Both the position numbers and the translations under genes were made by a program. A DNA stretch of 64,000 bases. Source: Lachnospiraceae bacterium. Lineage in GTDB: Bacteria; Bacillota; Clostridia; Lachnospirales; Lachnospiraceae. Under the pieces are notes generated by a model that saw only the letters and a list, made by a program, of their open reading frames with translations, did no database searches and was not told the DNA's origin. How positions within the stretch are numbered: position 1 is the stretch's first letter; each line of letters opens with the position of its first letter. Below, in pieces: positions 8,186 to 18,038 of this stretch. Where the stretch lies: positions 1-64,000 of the forward strand of contig JAGAPK010000017.1 in NCBI GenBank assembly GCA_017623295.1. The letters are read 5' to 3'.

Positions 8186-9322
8186 ATGGGGAAGAAAAAT
8201 GTTTTAATAACTATAATTCTGGCTTGTTGTTTTGCGTGGTTGATGCCAATAAAGGTTCAAGCGGCAGAAACGATGGATTTCTGGAGTGAAATGGACTTGG
8301 AAGAAGCAGAAAAATCCTTTCAATCTCTTTTCCCGGAGTATCAATTTGATGGAAAACAAGTGTTATCTTTGATAACAAAGGGCGAAATCATGGAAGCATT
8401 AAAACTCTTATTGTCTGGTTTGCTGGATTCAGCAAAAGCACAGGTTGGAGAAATCAAAAGCCTTTTTGTCATGATTCTCATTTTGGGAATTACAGCGGCA
8501 TTGTTTTCAAATTTTGCAGATGTTTTTCAAAGCCATCAGGTATCGGATATTGCATTTTATTTTGTATATCTGCTATTGATAGCAGTTTTGTTAAAAGTGT
8601 TTGTCAGTGCATCGGATGTGGTAAAGGAGATGCTGAATCAACTCACAACTTTTATGCAGTTGTTTATACCGGCATATTTATTAGCTGTTGTGACAGCAGC
8701 AGGAACCGTTTCGGCATCAGCGTATTACCAGCTTTTCCTGATTGTAGTCTATTTGCTGGAAAAAGGTTATTTATCTTTGCTTCTTCCACTTATCTATTGC
8801 TTTGTTTTGTTGAGTATTATTAATGGTATCTGGATGGAGGAAAAATTGAATTTATTATTGGATTTTATCCAGAAAATTGTAGAAGGAAGTGTAAAAATAA
8901 CAATTGGTATCATTACGGGATTCGGAATTTTACAGTCGTTGATATCACCGGTTATAGATGTATTGGAATCATCTGCTGTGAAGAAGGTTATATCTGTAAT
9001 TCCCGGAATTGGTAATTTAACAGAAGGAATGTTTGAAATGGTAATTGGTTCTGCCGTATTGATTAAAAATAGTATTGGCATTTTTATAACGATTGTTATG
9101 TTGTTTGTGTGCGCATTGCCGATTTTGAAACTATTATTGTTATCCGGTGCATTGAAAGTTAGCGCGGCTTTGATTGGGATTATAAGTGATAAGCGAATGA
9201 CAAATTGTGCGAACAGGGTAGGGGATGGAAGCCTGTTACTATTAAAAGTAGCTTTATCTGCTATTGGACTATTTATTATTAGTATAGCACTGATAGCTTC
9301 TTCTACCAATCGGGGGATGTAA
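8186..9322 (+). CDS. spoIIIAE: Stage III sporulation protein AE
   Basis: A 378-residue polytopic membrane protein. It has a cleavable signal peptide ending near VQAAE, a short extracellular domain and about eight transmembrane segments, including the SVIPGIGNLTEGMFEMV region typical of the family. It is the largest membrane subunit of the SpoIIIA channel. Its stop codon shares one base with the start of spoIIIAF (TAATG). Confidence 0.95.
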   Translation: MGKKNVLITIILACCFAWLMPIKVQAAETMDFWSEMDLEEAEKSFQSLFPEYQFDGKQVLSLITKGEIMEALKLLLSGLLDSAKAQVGEIKSLFVMILILGITAALFSNFADVFQSHQVSDIAFYFVYLLLIAVLLKVFVSASDVVKEMLNQLTTFMQLFIPAYLLAVVTAAGTVSASAYYQLFLIVVYLLEKGYLSLLLPLIYCFVLLSIINGIWMEEKLNLLLDFIQKIVEGSVKITIGIITGFGILQSLISPVIDVLESSAVKKVISVIPGIGNLTEGMFEMVIGSAVLIKNSIGIFITIVMLFVCALPILKLLLLSGALKVSAALIGIISDKRMTNCANRVGDGSLLLLKVALSAIGLFIISIALIASSTNRGM

Positions 9323-10116
9323 TGGGTGTTTTGGTAGATGTCATAAAAAAAATCGGAATCTTTATGCTTGCAGCACAGGCAGTCATTCATTTTGCACCGG
9401 GGCAGAAATATGAGAAGTATATAAAGCTGATAGTAGGTATTCTTATTTTAGTGCAATTTATTATTCCAATTAACAAGTTACTAGGAGGAGATGAAACGGA
9501 ATGGAGTACGTTGTTAGAAACAATGGAAATTGAAAAAGTGATGGAGCAGGGAACGACAATCGAATATCTGGAAGAAGAAACCGGATTTGAGAAAATGACT
9601 TTTTCGGTAGAGGATAAATCGGAAGTACAGCAAACAGTGGTTGAACAAATAGAAAAAGAAGTTAAATCTAAATTAAACAACCACATTTCTGGTAGGGGAT
9701 ATACAATAACAAATGTTATAATTATGATAAAACAAGGAAAATTTAAGAATCAGACAAATATGGATAACCAACAAAATGAGGAAAATGCAGCATATGAACT
9801 TGAGTCTGTGCGGATTGAAATGTATCAGACAAGTAATAAGAATGATGCGGATGCGGGAAACAGTATAAGCAAAAGTGAAAATAAAAATGAAGGTAAAAAT
9901 GAAGCGGAAAGTAGAGTCGCAAGTGGAGAAAATAAGGCTCGGATTGAACAAGTACGGATTGATAAGATTGAAGTTGGCGAAGAAAAAATAGAAGTACAGG
10001 AAAATAGTCAGGAGATTGCCTTGCAGTTTCGCAAAGAATTTAGTGAGATACTTGGGATTCAAGAAGAAAAAATGGAGGTAATTGTATATGGAACAGATGA
10101 AGAAAATGATGGATAA
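9322..10116 (+). CDS. spoIIIAF: Stage III sporulation protein AF
   Basis: 264 residues. Two N-terminal transmembrane helices (KKIGIFMLAAQAVIHF and YIKLIVGILILVQFIIPI) precede a soluble region with a ring-building-type domain at the end (ALQFRKEFSEILGIQEEKMEVIVYG). The middle (about 160-220) is a long polar, Asn/Glu/Lys-rich linker, longer than in B. subtilis SpoIIIAF (about 206 residues). It overlaps spoIIIAG by 29 bp. Confidence 0.92.
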   Translation: MGVLVDVIKKIGIFMLAAQAVIHFAPGQKYEKYIKLIVGILILVQFIIPINKLLGGDETEWSTLLETMEIEKVMEQGTTIEYLEEETGFEKMTFSVEDKSEVQQTVVEQIEKEVKSKLNNHISGRGYTITNVIIMIKQGKFKNQTNMDNQQNEENAAYELESVRIEMYQTSNKNDADAGNSISKSENKNEGKNEAESRVASGENKARIEQVRIDKIEVGEEKIEVQENSQEIALQFRKEFSEILGIQEEKMEVIVYGTDEENDG

Positions 10117-10747
10117 GATGTTAAAAGGAAGAAAAATGCGAAAGGATCAGCTTCTTTTGATGATATTATCCGGAATATTATTATGTGTCATAGCATTACC
10201 GGTAAAAGAAACTGATTCTGGTACTTCAGGGATAAAGTCCAATATATCGAACAGTAATTATGATACAGTAGATAATCATAAGCAGACATCATCTGAAACA
10301 GATGAAATGGAATCCTTAAGCAGTTCCATAGAGGGAGATTCCTATACGGTATATTGGGAAGATAAATTACAAGAAGCATTATCACAGATTGAAGGAGCCG
10401 GTGAAGTGGAGGTGCTTATTACATTAAAGGAATCGGAAACTAAAGTATTGGAGAAAGATATTCCGGAAGAGATAAGTGAAACACAGGAAAACGATGCAGA
10501 AGGTGGAAATCGTACCATAACGGAGAAACGGATGGAAGAAACAACTATTTATACGGTAAATGAAGATGGGCAAAACGTACCATATGTCAGTAAAATTATA
10601 CAACCTGTTGTGGAAGGTGTTGTAGTAATTGCACAAGGTGGTGACTCGATGATTGTAAAACAAAATATTATTGAGACAATTCAGGTATTATTTGGGGTAG
10701 ATACGAATAAGATAAGAGTAGTAAAAATGAAAACCAAAAATGAATAA
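10088..10747 (+). CDS. spoIIIAG: Stage III sporulation protein AG
   Basis: 219 residues: an N-terminal cytoplasmic stretch, one transmembrane helix (LLLMILSGILLCVIAL), a variable linker and a C-terminal ring-building domain with a beta insertion (EDKLQEALSQIEGAGEVEVLITL...VEGVVVIAQGGDS). SpoIIIAG forms a large ring in the intermembrane space. The chosen start, ATG 10088, is nine bases from GGAGG (10074-10078); a TTG at 10082 is too close. Confidence 0.93.
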   Translation: MEQMKKMMDKMLKGRKMRKDQLLLMILSGILLCVIALPVKETDSGTSGIKSNISNSNYDTVDNHKQTSSETDEMESLSSSIEGDSYTVYWEDKLQEALSQIEGAGEVEVLITLKESETKVLEKDIPEEISETQENDAEGGNRTITEKRMEETTIYTVNEDGQNVPYVSKIIQPVVEGVVVIAQGGDSMIVKQNIIETIQVLFGVDTNKIRVVKMKTKNE

Positions 10748-10761
10748 AGGGGAGAATGGTT

Positions 10762-11481
10762 TTGAAAAATATGATTAAGAAGAATCAGGTAATGATTACA
10801 GCATTGGCAATTATGATTGCAGTTGCAGGTTACTTGAATTTCGCAGGCACAAAGGTTACGGATGAAGAAATTATGACTGTAAATGGAGAAATTGAAACAG
10901 ATGATATGGGAAACCTGGCTTTGAATGAGGAAGAAACTGATTATAGTGTACTATTAGATTTGTCGGAGGAAGATATGGAACAGGCTTCCGGCGACATTGA
11001 AAGTCTTGACAGCGATATCGAATTATCCAGTACAGATACTTTAGATAGTGAAACGGCTGAAACGGTAAGTGATGAGCTGATGGAGGATGAAGTGCCGGGT
11101 GAGGCAGTATTTACATCTTCTTCCGGCGTTTCTACATTATCCAGTGCCAAATTGCAGAAAGAGCAGACGAGAGCACAGAACAAAGAAACACTTTTAGAAA
11201 TTATCAATAATGCGAATGTAAGTGAAACACAGAAACAGGAAGCTGTTAATAGTATGATTAGCATGACTGATGTTGCTGAGAAAGAAACAGCGGCAGAAAT
11301 TTTGTTAGAGGCAAAAGGATTCAGTGATGCGATTGTCAGCATTGATGGTGACAGTGTAGATGTGGTTGTTAACACAACAGAACTGACAGAAGCACAACGT
11401 GCACAGATTGAAGATATTGTAATCCGTAAGACCGGTGTTAGTGCAGATGCTATCATAATAAGTACTGTAAATTCAAATTAG
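10762..11481 (+). CDS. spoIIIAH: Stage III sporulation protein AH
   Basis: 239 residues: an N-terminal transmembrane helix (VMITALAIMIAVAGYLNFAG), a long acidic Ser/Glu/Asp linker (about 45-125), then the YscJ/FliF-like ring domain (NKETLLEIINNANVSETQKQEAV...). SpoIIIAH binds SpoIIQ across the intermembrane space. AAGGGGAG (10747-10754) is seven bases from TTG 10762 but only one from ATG 10756, so TTG is the likelier start. This is the last gene of the operon. Confidence 0.92.
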   Translation: MKNMIKKNQVMITALAIMIAVAGYLNFAGTKVTDEEIMTVNGEIETDDMGNLALNEEETDYSVLLDLSEEDMEQASGDIESLDSDIELSSTDTLDSETAETVSDELMEDEVPGEAVFTSSSGVSTLSSAKLQKEQTRAQNKETLLEIINNANVSETQKQEAVNSMISMTDVAEKETAAEILLEAKGFSDAIVSIDGDSVDVVVNTTELTEAQRAQIEDIVIRKTGVSADAIIISTVNSN

Positions 11482-11579
11482 ATGCACACATCGTTAATTC
11501 ATGATATAATAAATCTGGTATGCACAAAACTTGGTAGCTATACTTAAAAATATTGATTCGTATATTTTGGAGGCAAAAG

Positions 11580-12731
11580 ATGAAAAGAGTTTTTTTAATC
11601 GTTTTAGATAGTTTTGGAATAGGTGAAATGGAGGATGCGGCTGCATATGGTGATAAAGGAACCAATACCTTGCGTTCCGTATCTTCCAGTACCTATTTTC
11701 ATATGCCTAATATGGGAAAAATGGGCTTTTTTAATATAGACGGAGTGAGCTGTGGGACGAAAGAAGAAAATCCGACAGCGCGGATTGCCCGTATGAAAGA
11801 AGCATCCAGAGGAAAAGATACAACGATAGGACATTGGGAAATTGCGGGAATTATTTCAAAGCAACCCCTGCCGACATACCCGGATGGTTTCCCACAGGAA
11901 GTTTTGGATGCATTTAGTAAACTGACCGGCAGAGGTGTTCTGTGCAATAAACCATATTCCGGAACAGAAGTTATCAGAGATTATGGTGATGAACATGTGA
12001 AAACAGGCGATTTGATTGTTTATACTTCAGCCGATAGTGTGTTTCAGATTGCGGCACATGAAGAAGTGGTTCCGGTAGAAACTTTATATGAATACTGTCG
12101 TATGGCAAGAGAACTTTTACAGGGAGAACATGGTGTGGGCAGAGTAATTGCGCGTCCTTTTATCGGAGAGAATGGTAATTATACGAGAACTCCGAAACGT
12201 CATGATTTTTCATTGCAGCCGCCGGCAGTTACCATGTTAGATCAGTTGCAGGCAGCCGGAAAAGATGTTATTTCGGTAGGAAAAATCAAAGACATTTTTG
12301 CAGGGAAAGGAATTACGGAATTTACCTATACAAAAGGAAATGAAGAAGGTATTGAAAAAGCATTAGAATATCTGGATAAAGATTTTGAAGGTTTATGCTT
12401 TGTCAATCTGGTAGATTATGATATGCTGTATGGGCACCGAAATGATATCGATGGTTATGCGAAGGCATTGGCATATTTTGATGAGAAATTGCCGGAGATT
12501 TGTTCAAAGTTGCGGGAAGATGATATTTTGATGATAACGGCAGATCATGGCTGTGATCCGGGATATACTGTTTCAACAGACCATTCCAGAGAGCATACAC
12601 CATTCATTATGTATGGGGCAAAGATTGCACCGGATAATCTGGGAACAAGAGATACGTTTGCAGATATTGGGGCAACTGTGTTAGATTATTTTGAGATAAA
12701 ACCGGAATTTACCGGATCATCAATGCTTTAA
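11580..12731 (+). CDS. deoB: Phosphopentomutase
   Basis: DeoB interconverts (deoxy)ribose 1-phosphate and 5-phosphate in nucleoside breakdown. The protein has 383 residues, an alkaline-phosphatase-superfamily enzyme with two-metal ligands in LDSFGIG, TADHGCDPG and TDHSREHTP, and the TIGHWE motif around the phosphothreonine. The start ATG follows GGAGG by six bases; the longer ORF from 11553 has no such site. A TATAAT at 11505-11510 may be its -10 box, but no good -35 was found. It is unusual to see deoB followed closely (16 bp) by prfC. Confidence 0.95.
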   Translation: MKRVFLIVLDSFGIGEMEDAAAYGDKGTNTLRSVSSSTYFHMPNMGKMGFFNIDGVSCGTKEENPTARIARMKEASRGKDTTIGHWEIAGIISKQPLPTYPDGFPQEVLDAFSKLTGRGVLCNKPYSGTEVIRDYGDEHVKTGDLIVYTSADSVFQIAAHEEVVPVETLYEYCRMARELLQGEHGVGRVIARPFIGENGNYTRTPKRHDFSLQPPAVTMLDQLQAAGKDVISVGKIKDIFAGKGITEFTYTKGNEEGIEKALEYLDKDFEGLCFVNLVDYDMLYGHRNDIDGYAKALAYFDEKLPEICSKLREDDILMITADHGCDPGYTVSTDHSREHTPFIMYGAKIAPDNLGTRDTFADIGATVLDYFEIKPEFTGSSML

Positions 12732-12747
12732 TTTGGAGGATAAGAAC

Positions 12748-14340
12748 GTGGGCAATTATGCAGACGAAATTAACAAAAGACGAACATTTGCGATTATTTC
12801 ACACCCGGATGCAGGTAAGACAACCTTGACGGAGAAATTCTTATTATATGGTGGAGCAATCAATCTTGCCGGTAGTGTAAAAGGAAAGGCAACGGCAAGA
12901 CATGCCGTATCAGACTGGATGGAAATTGAGAAAGAAAGGGGTATTTCAGTTACTTCTTCTGTTTTACAGTTTCAATACGACGGATTCTGTATTAACATTC
13001 TGGATACACCTGGACATCAGGATTTCTCTGAGGATACCTATCGTACTTTGATGGCGGCGGATTCTGCAGTTATGGTTATTGATGCTTCCAAGGGTGTTGA
13101 AGCGCAGACCAGAAAATTATTTAAAGTATGTGTTATGCGACAGATTCCGATTTTCACATTTATCAATAAAATGGATAGAGATGCTAACGATACTTTTGAA
13201 TTACTGGATGAAATTGAGAAAGAACTTGGAATTGCAACGTGTCCGATTAACTGGCCAATCGGTTCCGGTAAGGAATTTAAAGGCGTGTATGATAGAGAAA
13301 CGAAGAGTGTCGTAACTTATTCAGATACAGAAAAAGGTACGAAAGAAGGTCTGGCAACACAGATTCCAGTTGACAATGAGGACGAGCTTGTTGCGCATAT
13401 TGGAGAAGCCTTTAAAGAACAGCTTTTTGATGAAATTGATTTGTTGGATGGTGCCAGTGCAGAATACGATTTGGAAAGAATTCGTGCGGGTAAGCTGACA
13501 CCGGTATTTTTCGGTTCTGCTTTAACCAATTTTGGTGTAGAAATCTTTTTACAGCACTTTTTGAAAATGACAACAACACCATTGCCACGTAGAGCGGATA
13601 TCGGTCTGATTGATCCGGTAGAAAATGAGTTTTCTGCATTTGTATTCAAGATTCAGGCAAATATGAATAAAGCACATCGTGACAGAGTTGCATTTATGCG
13701 AATTTGTTCCGGTAAGTATGATGCCAGTATGGAAGTAAAGCATGTGCAGGGTGGTAAAGTTATGCGTCTTTCGCAACCGCAGCAGATTATGGCAGATGAG
13801 CGTAAGATTTTAACAGAAGCTTATGCCGGTGATATTATCGGCGTATTTGATCCGGGTATTTTCTCAATCGGTGATACAATTTGTATGCCGAAGGAACAGT
13901 TTGAATATGAAGGAATACCGACTTTCGCACCGGAGCATTTTGCCAGAGTACGTCAGCTTGATACAATGAAACGTAAGCAGTTTGTAAAGGGTATTACGCA
14001 GATTGCGCAGGAAGGTGCGATTCAGATTTTCCAGGAATTCAACACCGGTATGGAAGAAATTATCGTAGGAGTGGTAGGTGTACTGCAGTTTGATGTTTTA
14101 AAATACCGTCTGGAAAATGAATATAATGTAGAAATCCGTCTGGAGAATTTACCATATGAGTATATTCGCTGGATTGAAAATAAAGATATTGATTTGGACA
14201 AGTTGACAGGAACTTCGGATATGAAGAAAATCAAAGATTTAAAAGGAAATCCGTTGTTACTGTTTGTAAATCAGTGGAGTATCGGTATGACAGAAGAAAG
14301 AAATGCCGGACTGATACTTTCTGAATTTGGAAGGAATTAA
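12748..14340 (+). CDS. prfC: Peptide chain release factor 3
   Basis: RF3 is a translational GTPase that recycles RF1/RF2 after termination. It has 530 residues, the normal length. G-motifs are SHPDAGKTT (G1), ERGISVTSSV (G2), DTPGHQDF (G3) and NKMDR (G4). The C-terminal RF3 domain contains GPHLR-type sequence variants (GVVGVLQFDVLKYRLENEYNV). The start is GTG 12748, eight bases from GGAGG (12735-12739); a TTG at 12733 lies on the Shine-Dalgarno sequence itself. Confidence 0.95.
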   Translation: MGNYADEINKRRTFAIISHPDAGKTTLTEKFLLYGGAINLAGSVKGKATARHAVSDWMEIEKERGISVTSSVLQFQYDGFCINILDTPGHQDFSEDTYRTLMAADSAVMVIDASKGVEAQTRKLFKVCVMRQIPIFTFINKMDRDANDTFELLDEIEKELGIATCPINWPIGSGKEFKGVYDRETKSVVTYSDTEKGTKEGLATQIPVDNEDELVAHIGEAFKEQLFDEIDLLDGASAEYDLERIRAGKLTPVFFGSALTNFGVEIFLQHFLKMTTTPLPRRADIGLIDPVENEFSAFVFKIQANMNKAHRDRVAFMRICSGKYDASMEVKHVQGGKVMRLSQPQQIMADERKILTEAYAGDIIGVFDPGIFSIGDTICMPKEQFEYEGIPTFAPEHFARVRQLDTMKRKQFVKGITQIAQEGAIQIFQEFNTGMEEIIVGVVGVLQFDVLKYRLENEYNVEIRLENLPYEYIRWIENKDIDLDKLTGTSDMKKIKDLKGNPLLLFVNQWSIGMTEERNAGLILSEFGRN

Positions 14341-14347
14341 AGAATTC

Positions 14348-15676
14348 ATGAAAAAAACAATTGTCTTGTTGTTTAGCATGCTGGTATTAACAGGTTCTTT
14401 GGCCTATGCAGCTTATATAAATGATGTGTTTGAATTGCCATATCCTGCCGTAGAAGAGCGGGTGGAAAGTGAGCAGCTGCAAAGCGAAGAATCCACGACA
14501 GAGCAGACGGATATAGAACAGGCAGGCACAGAACAAACAGATGATTATGCGGTTGAGGAACAGACTGTTCAGATAGAAGATGACGGACAGGCTATCGAAG
14601 TAACAGGCAGCACGGAAGTAATCAAGGAATTTACAGAGGAAGACAGACTTCTTCTGGAGCAAAAGCAGAAAAACAGCTATGCATATAATCAACTAACAGC
14701 AGAAGAACAGAAAATCTATACGGAAATATTGTGGGCATTGGAGGAATTTCAGGAAAACGTTAAGCTTTCCAGTATGGATAAAGATGAAATTTGCCGAATT
14801 TTCCAATGTGTTTTGAATGATCATCCGGAAATCTTCTATGTAGATGGGTATACCTATACGCAATATACGTTGGGCGATGTCCTAAAAAAGATTACTTTCA
14901 CCGGAACCTATAGTATTGCAAGGGAAGAAGTGGAAGCACGAAAACAACAGATTGATAATTATGTAAACCAGTGCTTTGCTAAAATGCCTCAGAACGCAGA
15001 TGAATATACGAAAGTGAAGTATATTTATGAATATTTGATAGATCATACGGAATATGATGCGACAGTAGAAGATAATCAGAATATCTGCTCTGTTTTTCTG
15101 GATGGGAAATCGGTTTGTCAGGGATATGCCAAAGCAACACAGTATTTGCTGGAACAGGCTGGAATTATATCGACTCTCGTTTTGGGAACCGTAGAAAACG
15201 GAGAAGGACATGCATGGAATCTGGTACAGATAGACGGGGCATGGTACTACGTGGATACTACATGGGGAGATGCTTCTTATCAAGCGGTTGGAGGAGAAGC
15301 TTCTTATCCGGAGAATAAGATTCCAACCATAAATTACGATTATTTATGCGTAACGACAGAACAGCTTTGTAAGACACATGCAATTGATAACGTTGTGGAA
15401 TTACCGGCATGTGTGTCTATGGATGCTAATTATTATGTCAGAGAGGGATTATATTTTACTTCGGTAAACGAAGAACAATTAACACGCATTTTTGAAAATG
15501 GCTATGAAAAAGGTAATGCGTTTGTGACTTTAAAATGTGCTTCTTTGGATATTTATAAACAGTTACAGGAAATGCTGATTACAAATCAGGCAATTTTCCG
15601 TTATTTAAATTGTCCGGATGGAGTTGTGTCTTATACGGATGATGAGAAGCAATTTAGTATGAGCTTCTGGTTATAA
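14348..15676 (+). CDS. Exported transglutaminase-like domain protein
   Basis: 442 residues with an N-terminal signal peptide (KKTIVLLFSMLVLTGSLAYAA), then a low-complexity Glu/Gln/Thr-rich stretch (about 30-95), a helical segment and a transglutaminase-like cysteine-protease core. The core shows the usual order: Cys in SVCQGYAKA (about 257), His in GEGHAWNLV (about 287) and Asp in YYVDTTWGD (about 302). Such extracellular domains act as peptidases or cross-linking enzymes; the substrate is not visible. It overlaps nothing but begins eight bases after the prfC stop. An in-frame TTG at 14327 inside prfC is an alternative start. Confidence 0.75.
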   Translation: MKKTIVLLFSMLVLTGSLAYAAYINDVFELPYPAVEERVESEQLQSEESTTEQTDIEQAGTEQTDDYAVEEQTVQIEDDGQAIEVTGSTEVIKEFTEEDRLLLEQKQKNSYAYNQLTAEEQKIYTEILWALEEFQENVKLSSMDKDEICRIFQCVLNDHPEIFYVDGYTYTQYTLGDVLKKITFTGTYSIAREEVEARKQQIDNYVNQCFAKMPQNADEYTKVKYIYEYLIDHTEYDATVEDNQNICSVFLDGKSVCQGYAKATQYLLEQAGIISTLVLGTVENGEGHAWNLVQIDGAWYYVDTTWGDASYQAVGGEASYPENKIPTINYDYLCVTTEQLCKTHAIDNVVELPACVSMDANYYVREGLYFTSVNEEQLTRIFENGYEKGNAFVTLKCASLDIYKQLQEMLITNQAIFRYLNCPDGVVSYTDDEKQFSMSFWL

Positions 15677-15765
15677 GATTTGGGGATGGGACTATGCAAA
15701 AATAAGAAATTTTGGTATACTTAACCCAAATTGATATCACCCTGGAGAAATTGGAGGAAATTTAC

Positions 15766-16152
15766 ATGGAACAGGAATTTGGTAGAAATACATGTGTATT
15801 ACAGGAAGACGAAAAAATCGGTTCAGTCAAAATTGCTGATGATGTTGTAGCTATGATTGCAGCACTGGCAGCAATGGAAGTAGAGGGTGTAGCGGGCATG
15901 TCCGGCAATATGACAAATGAATTTCTGAGCAGAGTTGGTATGAAAAATGCCGCAAAGGGTGCAAGAGTAGAAGTATTGCAGAGAAAAGTGAAAGTGGATC
16001 TGGCGATTACAATGGAATATGGTTTCAATATTCCGGCAACTTGTCAGAGAGTACAGGCAAAAGTAAAAAGCACTGTAGAAAATATGACAGGATTAGAAGT
16101 GACTGATGTAAATATCAGAATTGCGGGAATTAATGTAACAAAAGAAAAATAA
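15766..16152 (+). CDS. Asp23/Gls24 family envelope stress response protein (YqhY-like)
   Basis: 128 residues, with the Asp23 pattern GSVKIADDVVAMIAALAAMEVEGVAGM and a C-terminal VTDVNIRIAGINV. The start ATG is seven bases from GGAGGA; an upstream in-frame start at 15712 would add residues with no family resemblance. In Firmicutes yqhY lies next to accBC and nusB; its role is linked to membrane lipid/acetyl-CoA carboxylase control in B. subtilis. Here it opens the nusB-recN gene block. Confidence 0.9.
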   Translation: MEQEFGRNTCVLQEDEKIGSVKIADDVVAMIAALAAMEVEGVAGMSGNMTNEFLSRVGMKNAAKGARVEVLQRKVKVDLAITMEYGFNIPATCQRVQAKVKSTVENMTGLEVTDVNIRIAGINVTKEK

Positions 16153-16174
16153 GACAAAGTAGGAGTCAGTCAAA

Positions 16175-16570
16175 ATGAGCAGAAGAGAATTGAGAGAACA
16201 GATTTTTAAACTGTTGTTTCGTATTGAGTTTAATAGTTTAGAAGAAATGCCGGAACAGGAAAAACTTTTTTTTGAGGATGAATGTGAGGCAGATGTGGAA
16301 GATACAGAGTATATTTCTGCAAAATATCAGAAGATTATAGAAAAAATGTCAGACATTGACAAGATGCTGAATGAAAAGGCAGAAAACTGGGATACCGGAA
16401 GAATGGGCAAGGTTGATCTTACTATTTTAAGATTAGCCGTTTATGAAATTGCTTATGATGAAGATGTACCAACCAGTGTAGCAATCAATGAGGCAGTAGA
16501 GCTGGCAAAGAAATTTGGTCAGGATGCTTCCGCAGGATTTGTAAATGCAATTTTAGCAAAATTTGCATAA
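16175..16570 (+). CDS. nusB: Transcription antitermination factor NusB
   Basis: 131 residues. NusB binds boxA RNA with NusE (S10) during rRNA transcription. The characteristic motifs are present: RRELREQIFKLLFRIEF at the start, RMGKVDLTILRLAVYEI in the middle and SVAINEAVELAKKFGQ...FVNAILAK at the end. Start follows GTAGGAGTC. The gene lies between yqhY and xseA; folD, usually here, is missing. Confidence 0.95.
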   Translation: MSRRELREQIFKLLFRIEFNSLEEMPEQEKLFFEDECEADVEDTEYISAKYQKIIEKMSDIDKMLNEKAENWDTGRMGKVDLTILRLAVYEIAYDEDVPTSVAINEAVELAKKFGQDASAGFVNAILAKFA

Positions 16571-16585
16571 AAAACAGGTGTTATA

Positions 16586-17806
16586 ATGCAAAATGTGTAT
16601 ACCGTAGCACAAGTAAATTCTTACATTAAAAATATGTTCACGCAGGATTTTATGTTGCAGTCGATTTCTGTTAAGGGAGAAGTTAGTAACTGCAAATACC
16701 ATTCCTCTGGACATATTTATTTTACATTAAAGGATGCAAAAGGAACAATAGCATGCGTTATGTTTGCCGGAAACAGGGGCGGTTTGGCATTTCAGATGAG
16801 AGAAGGCCAGCAGGTTGTTGTGAGCGGCAATGTGGATGTTTATGAACGAGATGGCAAGTATCAGCTTTATGCGCGTGAAATTAAGCAGGATGGTGCCGGA
16901 GCTTTATATGAACGTTTTGAACGATTGAAAATTGAGTTGGAAGAAAGAGGCATGTTTGCCAGAGAATACAAACAGCCGATTCCGAAGTATATACGTACTT
17001 TAGGAGTTGTAACAGCACAAACCGGAGCAGCAGTCAGGGATATTATTCAGATTGCAACGAGAAGAAATCCTTATGTACAGATTATTTTATATCCGGCAAT
17101 TGTGCAGGGTGAAATGGCAGTTCCAAGTATTGTCAATGGTATTCATGCAATGGAGAAGTATCAGGTAGATACGATTATTGTAGGTCGTGGTGGTGGTTCC
17201 ATAGAAGATTTATGGGCATTTAACGAAGAAGCAGTAGCACAGGCGATTTTTGATTGCCCGATTCCAATTATTTCGGCAGTTGGACATGAGACAGATACAA
17301 CTATTGCTGATTTTGTAGCGGATTTGAGAGCACCTACGCCATCGGCAGCAGCGGAACTGGCAGTTTATGATATCGACCAACTACAGGATAAGTTGGGAGA
17401 ATATGCATATACTTTGCAGCATTTGTGTAGAAATAAGATAGCCGGATATCAGAACAGACTGGAACACTACCGAATGCAATTGAAATATTTAAGTCCTGCG
17501 AACCAGATTCGGGAGAAAAGAACCTATCTGATGAAGTTGGAAGAAACCTTGCAGGATTGTATGGAGCAAAATATAGCTGAGAAAAGGCATAAACTGGCCA
17601 TTTTCATTGAACAGATGAATGGTTTATCACCTCTTATGAAGTTAAATCAGGGATATTCTTATACAGCAGATGCAGAAGGAAAAACGATTTCCAGAATTGA
17701 ACAGGTGAAGCCGGAAGATGAATTGAAGGTTTATGTTAAGAACGGCATGATTAGGACGAAGGTAGTGGATAGCCACAAAATAGCGTGGGAGGTGCCGCAT
17801 GAGTAA
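16586..17806 (+). CDS. xseA: Exodeoxyribonuclease VII large subunit
   Basis: 406 residues. An N-terminal OB-fold (VKGEVSNCKYHSSGHIYFTLKD) is followed by the catalytic domain with GVVTAQTGAAVRDI, GRGGGSIEDLWAFN and SAVGHETDTTIADFVADLRAPTPS, then a long coiled coil. With XseB it degrades single-stranded DNA from both ends. It overlaps xseB by eight bases, so translation is coupled. Confidence 0.96.
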   Translation: MQNVYTVAQVNSYIKNMFTQDFMLQSISVKGEVSNCKYHSSGHIYFTLKDAKGTIACVMFAGNRGGLAFQMREGQQVVVSGNVDVYERDGKYQLYAREIKQDGAGALYERFERLKIELEERGMFAREYKQPIPKYIRTLGVVTAQTGAAVRDIIQIATRRNPYVQIILYPAIVQGEMAVPSIVNGIHAMEKYQVDTIIVGRGGGSIEDLWAFNEEAVAQAIFDCPIPIISAVGHETDTTIADFVADLRAPTPSAAAELAVYDIDQLQDKLGEYAYTLQHLCRNKIAGYQNRLEHYRMQLKYLSPANQIREKRTYLMKLEETLQDCMEQNIAEKRHKLAIFIEQMNGLSPLMKLNQGYSYTADAEGKTISRIEQVKPEDELKVYVKNGMIRTKVVDSHKIAWEVPHE

Positions 17807-18038
17807 GAAGATAGATAAGGAACAGGAAAAAGAAGAGATTACACTTTCTCTGGAAGAAGCTTTTGAACAGATTGAGGGCATGATAGAGCAGTTAGAAGAG
17901 GAAGATATAACTTTAGAAGATTCTTTTCGGGCTTATCAGGAAGGCATGAAGCTTTTAAAATATTGTGATGAGAAGATTGACCGAGTAGAGAAACAAGTTT
18001 TAAAAATTAATGAAGTTGGTGAGTTGGATGAATTTTAA
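17799..18038 (+). CDS. xseB: Exodeoxyribonuclease VII small subunit
   Basis: 79 residues of acidic helical protein with the family motif SLEEAFEQIEGMIEQLEEEDITLEDSF followed by AYQEGMKLLKYC. It binds the coiled coil of XseA. It overlaps xseA upstream and ispA downstream. Confidence 0.95.
   Translation: MSKKIDKEQEKEEITLSLEEAFEQIEGMIEQLEEEDITLEDSFRAYQEGMKLLKYCDEKIDRVEKQVLKINEVGELDEF

Noticed and set aside
8794..9390. 198-codon minus-strand ORF inside spoIIIAE
   Set aside because: Antisense shadow of a real membrane-protein gene; no Shine-Dalgarno and no domain.
11482..11579. Full sigma-A promoter for deoB
   Set aside because: A perfect TATAAT is present at 11505-11510, but no acceptable -35 lies 16-18 bp upstream, so only mentioned with deoB.
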